Assembly (NCBI RefSeq): GCF_001411805.1
Contig: NZ_CP007214.1
Location: 124,001 to 188,000, forward strand
Direction of reading: 5' to 3'
Source of the DNA: Burkholderia plantarii
GTDB lineage: Bacteria; Pseudomonadota; Gammaproteobacteria; Burkholderiales; Burkholderiaceae
Length of the DNA stretch: 64,000 bases
Shown here: positions 8,718 to 18,906 of the stretch, piece after piece
Position numbering within the stretch: position 1 is the stretch's first letter
Layout: the number at the start of each line of letters is the position of its first letter
Program-made: the position numbers and the translations under genes
Notes under the pieces: generated by a model
Databases searched by the model: none
What the model was told of the DNA's origin: nothing
What the model saw: only the letters and a program-made list of their open reading frames with translations

Positions 8718-10229
8718 GTGATCACGGTGGGCATATTGGCCAAGATCAGGCGGATGTATTTCCGCGAGAAGGTCCCGCTGCGCGAGATTGCGCGGCGTAC
8801 GGGCCTGTCCCGAAACACGGTGCGCCGCTGGCTGCGGCAGACTGATGCCGTCGAGCCGAAGTATCCGAAGCGCGTCAGCCCGAGCGTCATCGACGACTGG
8901 GCCGCACAGCTGACAGGTTGGCTGCGTGCCGACAGTCATCGCCCGAAGCGTGACCGGCGCACCGCCCGGTTCATGTTCGAGGCGATCCGCGCCGAGGGTT
9001 ACGCCGGCAGCTACGGCCGCGTGAGCGCGTTCGTGAGGCGTTGGCACGAGGAGCAGGCTGAGGCGCCTCGCAGGAAGGCCTTCGTGCCGCTCGCCTTCGA
9101 ACCCGGCGAAGCCTTCCAGTTTGACCGGAGCTGCGAATACGCGTTTGTTGGCGGGCTACGGCGACGCCTGGAGGTCGCCCACGTCAAACTTAACTCCAGC
9201 CGCGCGTTCTGGCTCGTCGCCTATCACACCCAGAGTCACGAGATGCTGTTCGACGCACACGCCCGCGCATTCGCCGCGTTCGGCGGCGTGCCCCGGAGCG
9301 GCATCTACGACAACATGAAGACCGCCGTGGACAAGGTCGGCCGCGGCAAGGAGCGCGCGGTCAACGCGCGCTTCGAAGCAGTGTGCAGTCACTACCTGTT
9401 CGAGCCAGAGTTCTGCAACCGGGCCGCCGGCTGGGAGAAAGGCATCGTCGAGAAGAACGTTCAGGACCGGCGACGTCAGATCTGGCACGAAGCAGCGCTA
9501 CGGCGCTGGGAAACGCTGGAGATCCTAAACGAATGGGTCGCTGGTCAGTGTCGTGAGGCCTGGCAGATGCGGCACCCGCAGTGGCCCGAGCTGACAGTCA
9601 AGGACGTGCTGCAGGACGAGCGCACCAGGCTGATGCCCAATCCACGGCCGTTCGACGGCTACATCGAGCAGACCCTGCGAGTCTCGTCGACCAGCCTGAT
9701 TCACTTCCAACGCAACCGCTACAGCGTGCCCACCGAGTACACGAACCAGTTGGTGAGCGTGCGCTGCTATCCGGCATATCTCAGCGTCGTCGCCAACGCC
9801 CAGGAGATCGCACGCCACGAACGCAGCTTCGAGCGGCACATGACCTTCTACGATTGGCGCCACTACGTCACGCTGGTCGAGCGCCAACCCGCACTGCGCA
9901 ACGGCGCACCGTTCATCACGATGCCGCAGCCGCTGCAACTGCTGCAGCGGCATCTGCTGAAACACCCGGGCGGCGATCGCGTCATGACGCAGGTGCTCGC
10001 TGCGGTGCGCGAACACGGGCTCGATGCGGTGCTGCTCGCCGTACAGGCTGCGCTGGATTCAGGACGCCCCAGCGCAGAGCACGTCCTGAACGTGCTGAGC
10101 CGGCTGAAGGCGCCTGTCACGAATGGCAGCCTCGCCACGACGAAACTCCAGCTCACGGAAGAGCCCGCGGCCGACGTGAGCCGTTACGAGACGCTGCGCG
10201 TCAACCCACCGGAGGACCGTCATGTCTAA
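8718..10229 (+). CDS. istA: IS21 transposase IstA
   Basis: 503 aa. It has an N-terminal HTH (residues about 20-42, [20 protein letters not shown]) and a DDE catalytic core with FQFDRS (D136), [10 protein letters not shown] and [11 protein letters not shown], then the C-terminal Mu-type beta domain (NRYSVPTEY region). IstA binds the terminal repeats and carries out strand transfer with IstB. The last 8 bases overlap the start of istB, as is usual. FDRS is slightly atypical (FDWS is common), but the Asp is kept. The frame is intact, so it is probably functional. Confidence 0.93.
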   Translation: MITVGILAKIRRMYFREKVPLREIARRTGLSRNTVRRWLRQTDAVEPKYPKRVSPSVIDDWAAQLTGWLRADSHRPKRDRRTARFMFEAIRAEGYAGSYGRVSAFVRRWHEEQAEAPRRKAFVPLAFEPGEAFQFDRSCEYAFVGGLRRRLEVAHVKLNSSRAFWLVAYHTQSHEMLFDAHARAFAAFGGVPRSGIYDNMKTAVDKVGRGKERAVNARFEAVCSHYLFEPEFCNRAAGWEKGIVEKNVQDRRRQIWHEAALRRWETLEILNEWVAGQCREAWQMRHPQWPELTVKDVLQDERTRLMPNPRPFDGYIEQTLRVSSTSLIHFQRNRYSVPTEYTNQLVSVRCYPAYLSVVANAQEIARHERSFERHMTFYDWRHYVTLVERQPALRNGAPFITMPQPLQLLQRHLLKHPGGDRVMTQVLAAVREHGLDAVLLAVQAALDSGRPSAEHVLNVLSRLKAPVTNGSLATTKLQLTEEPAADVSRYETLRVNPPEDRHV

Positions 10230-11019
10230 CGACATCGCCGCCCAACTCAAGGGGCTCAAACTGCATGGCATGGCGAGCACGTGGCCGGAGCTGCTCGCAC
10301 AGTCGCGTCACACTGACTTCGAGCCGGAGCGCTTCATGAAGCAGCTGCTGATGGCTGAAACCGCCGAACGGCAGGTGCGCTCGATCGCCTACCAGATGAC
10401 CGCCGCTCGCTTCCCGGCACACCGCGACCTGAAGGGCTTCGACTTCGCGCAGGCACACGTCGACGAAGCGCTGGTGCGCGAACTGAGCGAGCTGTCGTTC
10501 CTCGCAAGCGCGCACAACGTCGTGTTCATCGGTGGTCCGGGCACCGGCAAGACGCACCTCGCCTCAGCGATCGGAATCGAAGCCGTACAGCGCCACGGCA
10601 AGCGCGTGCGCTACTTCTCGACTGTCGAGCTGACCAACGCCCTGGAGCAGGAGAAGTCCATCGGCAAACAAGGCCAGATCGCCCACAAGCTGATGTACGT
10701 CGACCTGGTGATCCTCGACGAACTGGGCTATCTGCCGTTCAGCCAGACCGGCGGTGCATTGCTGTTCCATCTGCTCTCAAAGCTATACGAGCACACGAGC
10801 GTCGCGATCACGACCAATCTCAGCTTCGGCGAGTGGGCGAGCGTGTTCGGGGACGCAAAGATGACGACGGCGCTGCTGGACCGCGTCACCCATCACTGCC
10901 ACATCGTCGAAACGGGCAATGAATCGTGGCGCTTCAGGACCAGTTCTGCCAAGGCAAAGACAACAAGAAAAAGAGCGGCAAAACCAGCGGGTAACGAAGA
11001 GTTATCCACACCGGAATAG
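10222..11019 (+). CDS. istB: IS21 helper ATPase IstB
   Basis: 265 aa AAA+ ATPase that regulates IstA target choice. The N-terminal IstB_N segment ([16 protein letters not shown]) precedes Walker A GGPGTGKT (residues 104-111), Walker [15 protein letters not shown] and the sensor [10 protein letters not shown]. The tail is Lys/Arg rich ([14 protein letters not shown]), plausible for DNA contact. It is translationally coupled to istA by an 8-bp overlap. Confidence 0.95.
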   Translation: MSNDIAAQLKGLKLHGMASTWPELLAQSRHTDFEPERFMKQLLMAETAERQVRSIAYQMTAARFPAHRDLKGFDFAQAHVDEALVRELSELSFLASAHNVVFIGGPGTGKTHLASAIGIEAVQRHGKRVRYFSTVELTNALEQEKSIGKQGQIAHKLMYVDLVILDELGYLPFSQTGGALLFHLLSKLYEHTSVAITTNLSFGEWASVFGDAKMTTALLDRVTHHCHIVETGNESWRFRTSSAKAKTTRKRAAKPAGNEELSTPE

Positions 11020-11091
11020 ATGTACTACGCTGTCTCGGGGTGGGTCAGATTTAGATGAAATCGGTGGGTTAAGACTCGGTGGAAATCAACA

Positions 11092-11825
11092 CGTCGACCG
11101 CAGTGTCCGTCTCGAATGATGCGCCCGGCAACGACTTCGATCTTGGTGGTTTCCTCGAACGCATTGCCTGTCACGACCGTCCTGTCTATCGCCAACCCCA
11201 ATCGGTCGGCTCTGCGAGAGGTATGGGTGGCCGCAAGCCACCCTGCTTCGACCTCCCGGTCTTCGATATCCTGACCCACACCAATCGTCTGCCGCCGAAC
11301 GCACATGTGCGACAGCTTGGGTATGCCACACAACTCGCCAATGTGCTTTGCAGCTGAACGATAGGGCATCTGGGCGCCATCACGCGCGCACAGGTACGAG
11401 ACCTCAGGCGTAACCCGCGCCGGCAAAGATTTTGCGATCGGGCGGACCGACTCGCGGAATGGCGCGATATCGCCGTTTTCGTCCAGAGGCTCTGGCAAGC
11501 ACATGCAAGCGACTACGCGCGGAACTCGTACGTGGACCACGCCCAATGCTGTAGCAAACATGCGGGAACGCCAGTCCTTGATTCGGCGAAAACGTCCGCA
11601 GTGAGGGCACCTGCGTTTGGCTGCGTCATACGCGAGAACCTGCTGTTGAGTCACCGCCTGCTGCAGCACACCCAGCAATGCGCGGGCCTCTGCAAGCGAG
11701 ATACCAAAGTCGGAGACTGTCGCGCGGGACGCGTCAGGCCGCCTCAACCTGCCGAGGCTAACGACCTGGCATTCGCCGCCGCCATCAACTCTGCGTAGCT
11801 CAACCTCCCATTGAATAGGCGACAT
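11092..11825 (-). pseudogene. ISKra4-like transposase, N-terminal part, cut by IS21
   Basis: Read from ATG 11825, MSPIQWEVELRRVDGGGE, then CPHCGRFRRIKDWRSRMFAT and VVHVRVPRVVACMC, matches the N-terminal zinc-ribbon region of ISKra4-group transposases. The frame is open for about 245 codons and stops at the IS21 end. The C-terminal catalytic DDE part is missing. The ISKra4 right end must lie in the deleted portion and its left end somewhere in 11826-11950, which I could not fix. Confidence 0.7.
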
Positions 11826-12269
11826 TCTTGCCCCCAATTTGTTGCTTCGACGAGGCCAGCGTATCAGACTGCAGAGCACTCCCCCAGTGTTGTTCCACTC
11901 CCAGAATTAACGGACTTCAACAGACGGCGCATCGTGCGCTCGTACGGCGGCGCCGCCCCCTTGCCCATGCATCGGGCATGCCCGGACGATGACAGCGAAA
12001 AGTGACTACCGGGATCGACCCGGCTCCATCGCTAGGGACTCGCGCCGGCAGACGCGGCCCGGCCCGGGGGACAACATCGACGCGCACGAGGCACGCAGCG
12101 TGCTCGATAGGTCGGTCGGCTATGGCACTTCCGCGCCGTATCGCTCCCAACCACGGGAGGCCCATGCCTCGGCGCACCGGGCGGCCTGCATTGGTGCATG
12201 CGGTGGCGAAGCCGGACATTTCGACAATCTTTGCAAAAACTACGTGCAACCCGTCATTAAGGAGCGCTC
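11826..12269. other. Intergenic, upstream of manganese catalase
   Basis: 444 bp with no convincing gene. The left part probably contains the ISKra4 left end. The right part is the leader of the catalase gene, with AAGGAG at 12260-12265 placed correctly before ATG 12270. Only short overlapping readings without family character are present. Confidence 0.4.
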
Positions 12270-13157
12270 ATGTTTTCCCATAATTCAAGACTGCAATACA
12301 CCGTGCGCGTGGCGACGCCGAACCCCGGCCTCGCCAACCTTTTGCTCGAGCAGTTCGGCGGACCGCAGGGCGAGCTTGCCGCGGCGATGCGTTACTTCAC
12401 GCAGGCAATCACCGAGGAGGATCCGGGCCGCAAGGACATGCTGCTCGACATCGCCACCGAGGAACTGAGCCACTTGGAGGTGATTGGTTCGCTGGTCGCG
12501 ATGCTTAACCGAGGCGCCAAGGGCGAACTGGCCGAAGCGGTCGACGGCCAGGCCGAGCTGTACCGCAAGCTGCAGAGTGCGGGCAACGACAGCCATGTCA
12601 CGCAGGTGCTGTACGGCGCCGGCACGCCGCTGATCAATTCGGGCGCGGTGCCATGGAGCGCCGCCTACATCGACACGATTGGCGAACCGACCGCCGACTT
12701 GCGCTCGAACATCGCCGCGGAAGCGCGCGCGAAGATCATCTACGAGCGTCTGATCAACGTCTGCGACGATCCCGGGGTGCGCGACGCGCTCGGCTTCCTG
12801 ATGACGCGCGAGGTCTCGCATCAGATCTCGTTCGAGAAGGCGCTGTACGCGATTACGGCGAACTTCCCGCCGGGCAAGCTGCCGCCTGTGCCGCCGTTCG
12901 ACCGGGTGTACTTCGACATGTCGCCCGACTCAGAGCCGATCCCGGGGCCGTGGAACCACGGCGACGGCTTGCAGGTGCGCACCGGCGAGGCGGCCGTGGA
13001 CGGCGGCGACGGCATGGCCGACGTGACGCTCGACGACGAGCAGGCGGCCGCCGTCGAGGCGATGGCCAAGCGGCTCGAATCAGACCCGGCCGTTGACCCG
13101 ACCACCGGCACGGATCTCGGTCGCGGTGCGCCAGTGCCGCGCGACGATGTGCTATGA
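12270..13157 (+). CDS. katN: Manganese (non-haem) catalase
   Basis: 295 aa, usual length for the family. The di-manganese ligands are all visible: E35 (GPQGELAAAMRY), E65 and H68 (ATEELSHLE), E151 (AAEARAKIIYERL) and H184 (TREVSHQISFEK). It disproportionates hydrogen peroxide in the cytoplasm. The C-terminal 60 residues are acidic and loop-like, as in proteobacterial homologues. There is a strong AAGGAG site seven bases ahead of the ATG. It heads a run of stress/envelope genes on the same strand (SDR, PIG-L, glycosyltransferase) but is separated from them by 566 bp. Such genes are often RpoS-type stress genes; I see no operator to prove this. Confidence 0.95.
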   Translation: MFSHNSRLQYTVRVATPNPGLANLLLEQFGGPQGELAAAMRYFTQAITEEDPGRKDMLLDIATEELSHLEVIGSLVAMLNRGAKGELAEAVDGQAELYRKLQSAGNDSHVTQVLYGAGTPLINSGAVPWSAAYIDTIGEPTADLRSNIAAEARAKIIYERLINVCDDPGVRDALGFLMTREVSHQISFEKALYAITANFPPGKLPPVPPFDRVYFDMSPDSEPIPGPWNHGDGLQVRTGEAAVDGGDGMADVTLDDEQAAAVEAMAKRLESDPAVDPTTGTDLGRGAPVPRDDVL

Positions 13158-13179
13158 GACAGGCCGCGCGCCGCAAGTA

Positions 13180-13215
13180 GCTGCCGGCGAGTCCTCAGGG
13201 CGGCCCGCCGGCAGC
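13180..13215 (+). terminator. Inverted repeat after catalase gene, possible terminator
   Basis: GCTGCCGGCG (13180-13189) pairs perfectly with CGCCGGCAGC (13206-13215) across a 16-base loop, 22 bases after the catalase stop. There is no T-tract, so it may be a Rho-assisted or mRNA-stabilising hairpin. Confidence 0.45.
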
Positions 13216-13723
13216 CGATGCCAGTCGGCGGGCAGGGACACGTAGCCTGCCGGACCCTCCTCCCCGGCTTTTGGCACGACTGCGCGCAGCGCGTGGCGCG
13301 GGCGCGGCCCGGTCGGCCTCGGGGCAGTAACGCGAGAAGGGAGCGGACGAGTTCGGGATCTCGGCACCCGAGCCACCCGTCGTACTACTCCGGAAGGACG
13401 ATCACGACACCGCACTTCCGCTGGAGCGCCCCTCAAGGGCTACCAGCACTTCGACCCTCGTGACGACGGCTGGACCAAAATAGGTCGAAGGCGCCGCCTA
13501 GCGGTTTAGGGACGCGCGGTGCCGTCCGTCCGCTCGCGTGACCTCGTGAACGATCGCGCCGCAAGCACGACACCGCCGGAATGTCTCGGGAGGAGCCGGT
13601 TGCCGGGCGCGGCACTGGTTATGCAGACGCGCCCCGCCGGCCGATGCGCGGCACGGTCATTGCGGCTGATGGATATTAGCCGGCCTCCGATGCCGGTAAT
13701 CTCGTTCCTCTAGGAGTCTGTTC
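13216..13723. other. Intergenic, no gene seen
   Basis: About 500 bp of high-GC sequence. Only short readings without family features or good ribosome sites occur here. It must contain the promoter of the SDR gene, whose AGGAG site is at 13711-13715. Confidence 0.4.
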
Positions 13724-14626
13724 ATGGCCGATGCGCCCGATCAAACCACGATGCGTGATCCGCTCACGCAATACCCGCGTCCCGACTTCGAGAAGCAGCC
13801 GCAGCCCGCGCCGGGCCTCGCCCGCGAGATGCACCCGAAGCCCGACCACGGCGAAACCAGCTATCGCGGCATGGGTCGCCTGAAGGGCCGCCGCGCGCTG
13901 ATTACCGGCGCCGATAGCGGCATCGGCCGCGCCGTCGCGATCGCCTTCGCGCGCGAAGGCGCCAACCTCGCCCTGAACTATTTACACAGCGAGGAAGCCG
14001 ATGCCCGCGAGGTCGTGAAGCTCGTCGAGGACGCCGGCCGTCAGGCGCTCGCGCTGCCCGGCGACATCGCCGACGAGGCCTTCTGCCGGCAACTCGTGAC
14101 CGACGCGGTCAACGGCCTCGGCGGCCTCGACATCCTCGTCAACGTGGCCGGCAAGCAGGTCTACGTCGAGCAGATCGCCGATCTCTCCACCGAGCAGCTG
14201 GAGGCGACGTTCCGCACCAACGTGTTCGCGATGTTCTGGCTCTGCAAGGCGGCGCTGCCGCACCTGCCGCCCGGCGCGAGCATCATCAACACCACCTCGA
14301 TCCAGAGCTACCAGCCCAGCCCCGGCCTGCTCGACTATGCCTCCACCAAGGCCGCCATCACCGCGTTCACGCATGCGTTCGCCAAGCAGGTGGTCGGGCG
14401 CGGCGTGCGCGTGAACGCCGTGGCGCCGGGGCCGATCTGGACGCCGCTGCAGCCGAGCGGCGGCCAGCCTCAGGAAAAGGTCCAGGTGTTCGGCTCCGAG
14501 GCGCCGATGAAGCGCCCCGGCCAGCCGGCCGAACTCGCCCCCGTCTACGTGCTGCTCGCCTCGCAGGAGTCGAGCTACGTGACGGGCGAGATCTACGGCG
14601 TGACGGGCGGCCATCACCTACCATGA
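13724..14626 (+). CDS. SDR-family oxidoreductase (YghA-like)
   Basis: 300 aa. The N-terminal proline-rich extension (residues 1-52) before the Rossmann domain is typical of the YghA/general stress group. Cofactor motif TGADSGIG spans 61-68, NVAG is near 140-143, and the catalytic Ser192, Tyr205 and Lys209 (YASTK) are present. It reduces carbonyl compounds with NAD(P)H; the physiological substrate in this group is not settled. The AGGAG ribosome site precedes ATG 13724, and the stop overlaps the next gene by 4 bp (ATGA), so it is coupled to the PIG-L gene. Confidence 0.9.
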   Translation: MADAPDQTTMRDPLTQYPRPDFEKQPQPAPGLAREMHPKPDHGETSYRGMGRLKGRRALITGADSGIGRAVAIAFAREGANLALNYLHSEEADAREVVKLVEDAGRQALALPGDIADEAFCRQLVTDAVNGLGGLDILVNVAGKQVYVEQIADLSTEQLEATFRTNVFAMFWLCKAALPHLPPGASIINTTSIQSYQPSPGLLDYASTKAAITAFTHAFAKQVVGRGVRVNAVAPGPIWTPLQPSGGQPQEKVQVFGSEAPMKRPGQPAELAPVYVLLASQESSYVTGEIYGVTGGHHLP

Positions 14627-15417
14627 GCCGAATCCCGATGGCAGGCCGCCTGCTCGTCGTCTCCCCGCATCTCGACGACGCGGTGCTCAGTTGCGGCCAC
14701 GTCCTGGCGCGGCATCCCGGGGCTGTCGTCTGCACGGTACTGAGCGCGCCGCCGGAACGGAACATGTCGACGGCATGGGACCGGGCGTCGGGATTCGCCG
14801 ACGCGTTCGAGGCGATGCGCGCGCGCAGGGAAGAGGACCGGCAGGCGCTCGCGCTGCTGGGCGCGTCGGCCGTGCATCTGCCGTTTTGCGACGCCCAGTA
14901 CGAGTCGCCGCCGGCGCCCGACCGGCTGCAGACGGTGCTGCGCCACGCTCTCGCCACCGTCCGCCCTGACTCGCTGCTGACGCCGCTCGGACTGTTCCAT
15001 TCGGATCACACGCTGGTGGCTGACGCGGTGCTCGCCTGCCTCGCCGCGCTGCGACAGGCAGCACCCGGCGAGACGCCGCCGGCCTCGCCGGCCATTTACG
15101 CCTACGAGGACGTGCCGTACCGGATGATGGACGGCCGCGTCGAGGCGCGCCAGCGCCTGCTTGCGGCGAACGGCTGGTCGATGGAGCGGGTCGAGCTCGC
15201 GAGCGCCAGCGACGACACCCGGCTCGGCAGACTGAAACCGGCCGCCATCGCGGCCTATCGCAGCCAGTTACGCGCGTTCGGCCCCGACGGACAGGCCAAC
15301 CTGCATATCGCGGAGCGCCATTGGCACGTGCGCGGGACGGCCGGCGCCGCCACGAACGGCGATTTAGGTGCCTCGCGCCGCGAATCGGAAGCCCGCGCGC
15401 CATCCTCATTACGCTAG
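14623..15417 (+). CDS. PIG-L family N-acetylglucosaminyl deacetylase-like protein
   Basis: 264 aa. PHLDD at residues 15-19 gives the zinc-binding His and Asp pair of the LmbE/PIG-L fold, and FHSDH near residue 127 supplies the second metal His. These zinc enzymes remove acetyl groups from GlcNAc-type sugars or conjugates. It is sandwiched between an SDR gene (4-bp overlap) and a family 2 glycosyltransferase (14 bp downstream), which suggests synthesis or modification of a surface or small-molecule glycan. Confidence 0.88.
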   Translation: MSRIPMAGRLLVVSPHLDDAVLSCGHVLARHPGAVVCTVLSAPPERNMSTAWDRASGFADAFEAMRARREEDRQALALLGASAVHLPFCDAQYESPPAPDRLQTVLRHALATVRPDSLLTPLGLFHSDHTLVADAVLACLAALRQAAPGETPPASPAIYAYEDVPYRMMDGRVEARQRLLAANGWSMERVELASASDDTRLGRLKPAAIAAYRSQLRAFGPDGQANLHIAERHWHVRGTAGAATNGDLGASRRESEARAPSSLR

Positions 15418-15431
15418 GGAAGATCGAACGG

Positions 15432-16415
15432 ATGGAACACGCATCGATTTCGCAGCGCATCTCCGTGGTGGTGTTGACTTGGAACCGCGTCGACGAACTG
15501 GCGGCCACGCTCGGCCATCTGCTCGCGCTGCCCGAGAGCCCGCCGCTCTTCGTGGCGGACAACGGCTCCGATGACAATACGGTCGCGCTCGTGAAGGCGC
15601 GTTTTCCGACCGTATGCGTGGTGGAATGCGGCGAGAACCGCGGCGCCGCCGGACGCAATCTCGCGGCGGCCTGCGTGGCGACCGACTATGTCGCGTTCTG
15701 CGACGACGACACCTGGTGGGAGCCGGGCGCGCTCGCGCGCGCGGTGCAGGTACTCGACGCCTGGCCGAACGTCGGCGTGTTGAGCGCGCGCGTGGTGGTA
15801 GGCGAGGACGCCGCCACCGATCCAACCTGCGCGGCGATGAGCCTGAGCCCGCTCGGCAGCGAAGGCCTGCCCGGCCCGGCGCTGGTGGGCTACATGGCCG
15901 GCGCCTGCGTGTTCCGCACCGCGCTGTTCCGCGACGTCGGCGGCTACGAGCCGAGGCTGTTCATCGGCGGCGAAGAGGAACTGGTCGCGCTCGACGTGCT
16001 CGCCCTCGGCCACTCGATCGTCTACTGCGACCAGCTGACGGTGCATCATCATCCGTCGGTGCAGCGCGACAGCGGCCTGCGCCGGCGGATGCTGGCGCGC
16101 AACGCCGCCTGGGTCGGCTGGCTGCGCCTGCCCTGGCCCGAAGCGGGGCGCGCCACGCTGCGCGCACTCGGCACGTTCGCGCGGGAGGGCCACCTGCTGC
16201 GCGACGGGCTCGCGCTGCTGCGCGGGCTCGCGTGGATCCTGCCGCGCCGCAGGGTGGTGCCGCCGAACCTGACGGCCATGCGCCGGCGCGTGGCGCTCGC
16301 CGGGCGACGCCCCCAGGCGCCCGCGCCCGCCACGGCGGTGGCCATGGCGAAGGCCGCGGTCGAGGCCGAAGCCGCTGCGCGGCATCCGGCCGGCAAGGTG
16401 GACGTCAGTTCCTGA
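15432..16415 (+). CDS. Family 2 glycosyltransferase
   Basis: 327 aa from ATG 15432 (MEHASISQRISVVVLTWNRV), preceded by AGGGAAG. The GT-A fold is clear: VVVLTWNRVDEL, FVADNGSDDNT, and the metal-binding DDD at residues 91-93 (AFCDDDTWWEPG). FIGGEEELVALDV supplies the acceptor-side acidic residues. The family transfers a nucleotide-activated sugar. It follows the PIG-L gene by 14 bp. In related bacteria such a block often continues with acyl-CoA dehydrogenase and methyltransferase genes; here the next gene is cut off by IS30 at 16794, so the block may be incomplete. Confidence 0.87.
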   Translation: MEHASISQRISVVVLTWNRVDELAATLGHLLALPESPPLFVADNGSDDNTVALVKARFPTVCVVECGENRGAAGRNLAAACVATDYVAFCDDDTWWEPGALARAVQVLDAWPNVGVLSARVVVGEDAATDPTCAAMSLSPLGSEGLPGPALVGYMAGACVFRTALFRDVGGYEPRLFIGGEEELVALDVLALGHSIVYCDQLTVHHHPSVQRDSGLRRRMLARNAAWVGWLRLPWPEAGRATLRALGTFAREGHLLRDGLALLRGLAWILPRRRVVPPNLTAMRRRVALAGRRPQAPAPATAVAMAKAAVEAEAAARHPAGKVDVSS

Positions 16416-16658
16416 GACGATCATCGCCGGCGCCTGTGAGCTTGGCCCGGCAAGCGGGCTGGCTCCGGAGCGCCCCGACGACGACGTCGGGCCGCTGATG
16501 TGGGCCGGGTTTGCAGGCGGCATGCGCGGGTGGCCGGTGCAGGCTTGGTTCGCCGACGGCGACCGTTCGGCCCGACGCGGCGTCCCGCCGCCGGCCGCGC
16601 ACGCCGGCCGGCACGCCTCTCATGAAGCCCGCGCATCCCGGCCACGGGCGGGCGCGCA

Positions 16659-16793
16659 TCAGCCGCCCGCAGCCGCCTCGCCACCTTGCGCGAGCGCCCC
16701 GATTTCCGTGATCAGGCGCCCCGGCTCGACCGGCTTGCTCAAGTGGACGTCGAACCCCGCCTGTTGCGAGCGTGCGCGGCTTTCCTCATGGCG
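16659..16793 (-). pseudogene. C-terminal fragment of a response-regulator receiver domain
   Basis: Read on the minus strand, the frame ending at 16659 encodes HEESRARSQQAGFDVHLSKP then VEPGRLITEIGALAQ and a Gly/Ala tail. AGFDxHLxKPV is the conserved end of a CheY-like receiver in a hybrid kinase or response regulator. It is the distal part of a gene whose start was lost where IS30 begins at 16794. It is too short to work alone. Confidence 0.72.
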
Positions 16794-18237
16794 GATTCAA
16801 TCGGTCGTTGCAACATCTCCATATAGGAGGTGTTAAATGGGACGACCATTGGGATGGGGCTCGGAACAAACGGGAAGACCAGTAATGCGATCACCTGGCA
16901 GACCGGGTGTCAATCAACTGGATTCCAAGCGGGCATTCTGGAGGTGTATCGCACAAGGAATGGAGACGGAGGCCGCAGCGCATGCGTGTAACGTGTCGCA
17001 ACCTTTGGGGCCGCGATGGTTTCGTGAGGCGGGCGGCATGCCGCCAATCGACCTCGCGCCGCATTCTGGACGTTACCTGTCATTGCCGGAGCGCGAGGAG
17101 ATCGCGTTGCTGTGGGCACAGGAGTGCAGCGTTCGTGAGATTTCGCGAAGGCTGCAGCGATCGCCGTCAACGATTTCACGCGAGCTACGTCGTAACGCGG
17201 CGACCCGCGGTGGTACTCTGGCGTATCGGGCAACGGTCGCCCAGTGGAAGGCTGAACGCGCGGCACAACGTCCGAAGCCCTCGAAACTGGCAGCGAACGA
17301 CCAGTTGAAGACGTACGTGCAGGATCGTCTGGCTGGAAAAGATCACCGACTTTCGAGGCAAGCCGATTCCCGGGCCTAACGTTCCGTGGAAGGGACGAAG
17401 ACAAGGACGCCGCGCGGACCGTCGCTGGGGCACCTGCTGGAGTCCGGAACAAATCAGTCGGCGACTTCAGATTGACTATCCCGATGATCAATCTATGCGG
17501 ATCTCTCACGAAGCCATCTATCAGGCGCTCTATATTCAAGGCCGGGGCGCTTTGCGGTGAGAACTTACTGCTTGCCTTCGCTCGGGCCGTGCGCTGCGCG
17601 TACCTCGGGCCAGGACGCAACAGCGTGGAAAGCACTTCGTCACTGCGGAGGTTATGATCAGTGAACGCCCGGCTGAAATTGCTGAGCGTGCCGTTCCAGG
17701 ACATTGGGAAGGCGACCTGATCATTGGCCTTAACCGATCGGCGATTGGCACTCTGGTTGAACGCACTACACGGTTCACGATGCTACTGCATCTTCCGCCA
17801 ATGGAGGGTCATGGAGTCGGGGCGCGCCTCAAGAACGGCCCCGCACTGGCAGGTCACGGGGCAGAGGCGGTTCGCAATGCTATCGCAGCAAAGATCGCTC
17901 TATTACCCGAGCATTTGCGGCGGTCGCTGACATGGGATCAAGGCGCAGAGATGGCCCAGCATGTGCAGCTACGACTCGATACGGCTCTGGATATCTACTT
18001 CTGTGATCCTCAAAGTCCATGGCAACGCGGGACGAATGAAAACACGAACGGCCTGCTACGGCAGTACTTTCCGAAAGGCACAGATATGAGTCGATACACC
18101 GAGCGTGAACTCGACGCAGTCGCAAACACACTGAACTGTCGACCACGTAAAACCCTTGGGTGGAAGACACCAACGGAAGTACTCCAGGAACTACTATCTG
18201 CAACATAATGATTGGTGTTGCGACGACTCCTTGAACC
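16794..18237 (+). mobile_element. IS30-family element, copy 1 (plus orientation), transposase broken
   Basis: 1,444 bp between GATTCAATCGGTCGTTGCAA (16794) and, on the minus strand from 18237, GGTTCAAGGAGTCGTCGCAA; these inverted ends agree at most positions. An identical-length copy lies inverted at 25750-27193. Four bases outside each end (GGCG and TAAG) are also shared by both copies, but no direct target duplication brackets either one. Confidence 0.88.
16837..18208 (+). pseudogene. IS30-family transposase with frameshift and nonsense codon
   Basis: The N-terminal 166 or so codons (from 16837) carry the IS30 HTH (SVREISRRLQRSPSTISREL). An extra base near 17335-17340 throws the frame into a stop at 17377. 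The correct frame resumes as ITDFRGKPIPGPNVPWKG, meets an in-frame TGA at 17558-17560 where Arg is expected, and then runs through the DDE core (GHWEGDLIIGL, NTNGLLRQYFPKGTD) to 18208. Both lesions are present in the other copy at 25779-27150, so neither encodes a full transposase. I judge this inactive. Confidence 0.88.
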
Positions 18238-18345
18238 TAAGGTCTCTACAGTGCTCCGTGTGATGCAGGGCGCTTTCAGCAGGCAACCAGGGGGACGGTA
18301 CCGTGCTCTGCGCCGTCTCCTGGTTGTTCGATTTGGCTAGGGGTA

Positions 18346-18421
18346 CCTCTTTGATCGGCAAGCCGGCCTCCGCCTCGCGCAGTAAACCGATGATCCGCGC
18401 TTCGGTGAATCGTTTCTTCAT
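18346..18421 (-). pseudogene. IS3-family OrfA N-terminal fragment
   Basis: From ATG 18421 the minus strand reads MKKRFTEARIIGLLREAEAG then LPIKEV, close to the OrfA at 1894, and diverges near 18346. The ATG sits directly beside the IS66 insertion: the leader of the same IS3 copy continues on the far side of IS66 at 21408. The unrelated 108 bp between here and IS30 (18238-18345) shows no recognisable gene. Confidence 0.75.
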
Positions 18422-18424
18422 GCC

Positions 18425-18432
18425 CAATCTCG
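18425..18432 (+). repeat. 8-bp target duplication, left copy
   Basis: CAATCTCG immediately outside the IS66 end. The same octamer is at 21400-21407. Eight bases is the standard IS66 duplication length. Confidence 0.92.
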
Positions 18433-18459
18433 GTAAGCGGTCAGGTAATGACACCCCTC

Positions 18460-18906
18460 CTATGAATGGGGCTTCTTGGAGAGTCGCTGGCCGTCCCTCA
18501 GGAAACCATGGCGCTCGTAGAAGTGGTGAGCAGCCTGTCGGTGGTCTCCGCTCGTCACTTCCAACTTTACACATCCGACCTGCCTAAACCAGTGTTCTGC
18601 AGCGTCAATCAGCGCGCTACCAACTCTGTTTCCCCGATATCGCTCGTCGACGACCATGCTAGTTATGCGTCCGAGACTGCCCGCCACGTGGAACAACGGT
18701 AGGGCGTGAAGGCTGATACTCCCGATGACTTGTTCTCGCATGGATGCAACAATGATTTTGTCCATCGGGCTCGGACGCATCGCTCCAATCTTCTCGAGGA
18801 TTAACGCCGAAGTTGTCTGGTAGCCGAGTTGCTGCAGCAAGAGCGCGATTGTTGCGTGATCCGATGATCGCGCTTCACGGATGAGAATGTCCGATGACTT
18901 CAGCAC
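18460..18906 (-). CDS. GNAT-family N-acetyltransferase, passenger gene of IS66
   Basis: 148 aa from GTG 18906, which has GGAGG six to eleven bases ahead, lying inside the last codons of tnpC (32-bp overlap). The GNAT core is present: beta-4/alpha-3 region ITSMVVDERYRGNRVGSALI, with acetyl-CoA loop R91-GNRV-G96, and the C-terminal HHFYERHGFLRDG stretch of motif B. The substrate could be a small amine, a toxin, an antibiotic or a protein N-terminus; nothing here decides it. The gene sits wholly within the IS66 inverted repeats and moves with the element. Upstream in-frame codons to 19047 are antiparallel tnpC sequence and were not used. Confidence 0.85.
   Translation of the reverse strand: MLKSSDILIREARSSDHATIALLLQQLGYQTTSALILEKIGAMRPSPMDKIIVASMREQVIGSISLHALPLFHVAGSLGRITSMVVDERYRGNRVGSALIDAAEHWFRQVGCVKLEVTSGDHRQAAHHFYERHGFLRDGQRLSKKPHS

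Larger units (their letters stand above)
8613..11091 (+). mobile_element. IS21-family insertion sequence, about 2.48 kb
   Basis: It carries istA and istB in tandem. The ends start TGTTGAT on both sides (8613 rightwards; 11091 leftwards on the minus strand) and each end has repeated ACCCAC motifs (8632-8640 and 8668-8674 on the left; two matching copies near 11040 and 11065 on the right), the multiple terminal repeats of IS21. The flanks differ (IS6 remnant on the left, ISKra4 transposase on the right) with no visible target duplication, so the element probably took part in a deletion or rearrangement after insertion. Confidence 0.88.

Noticed and set aside
13216..13723. Small genes in the catalase-SDR gap
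   Set aside because: Readings of 60-95 codons lack ribosome sites and family features.
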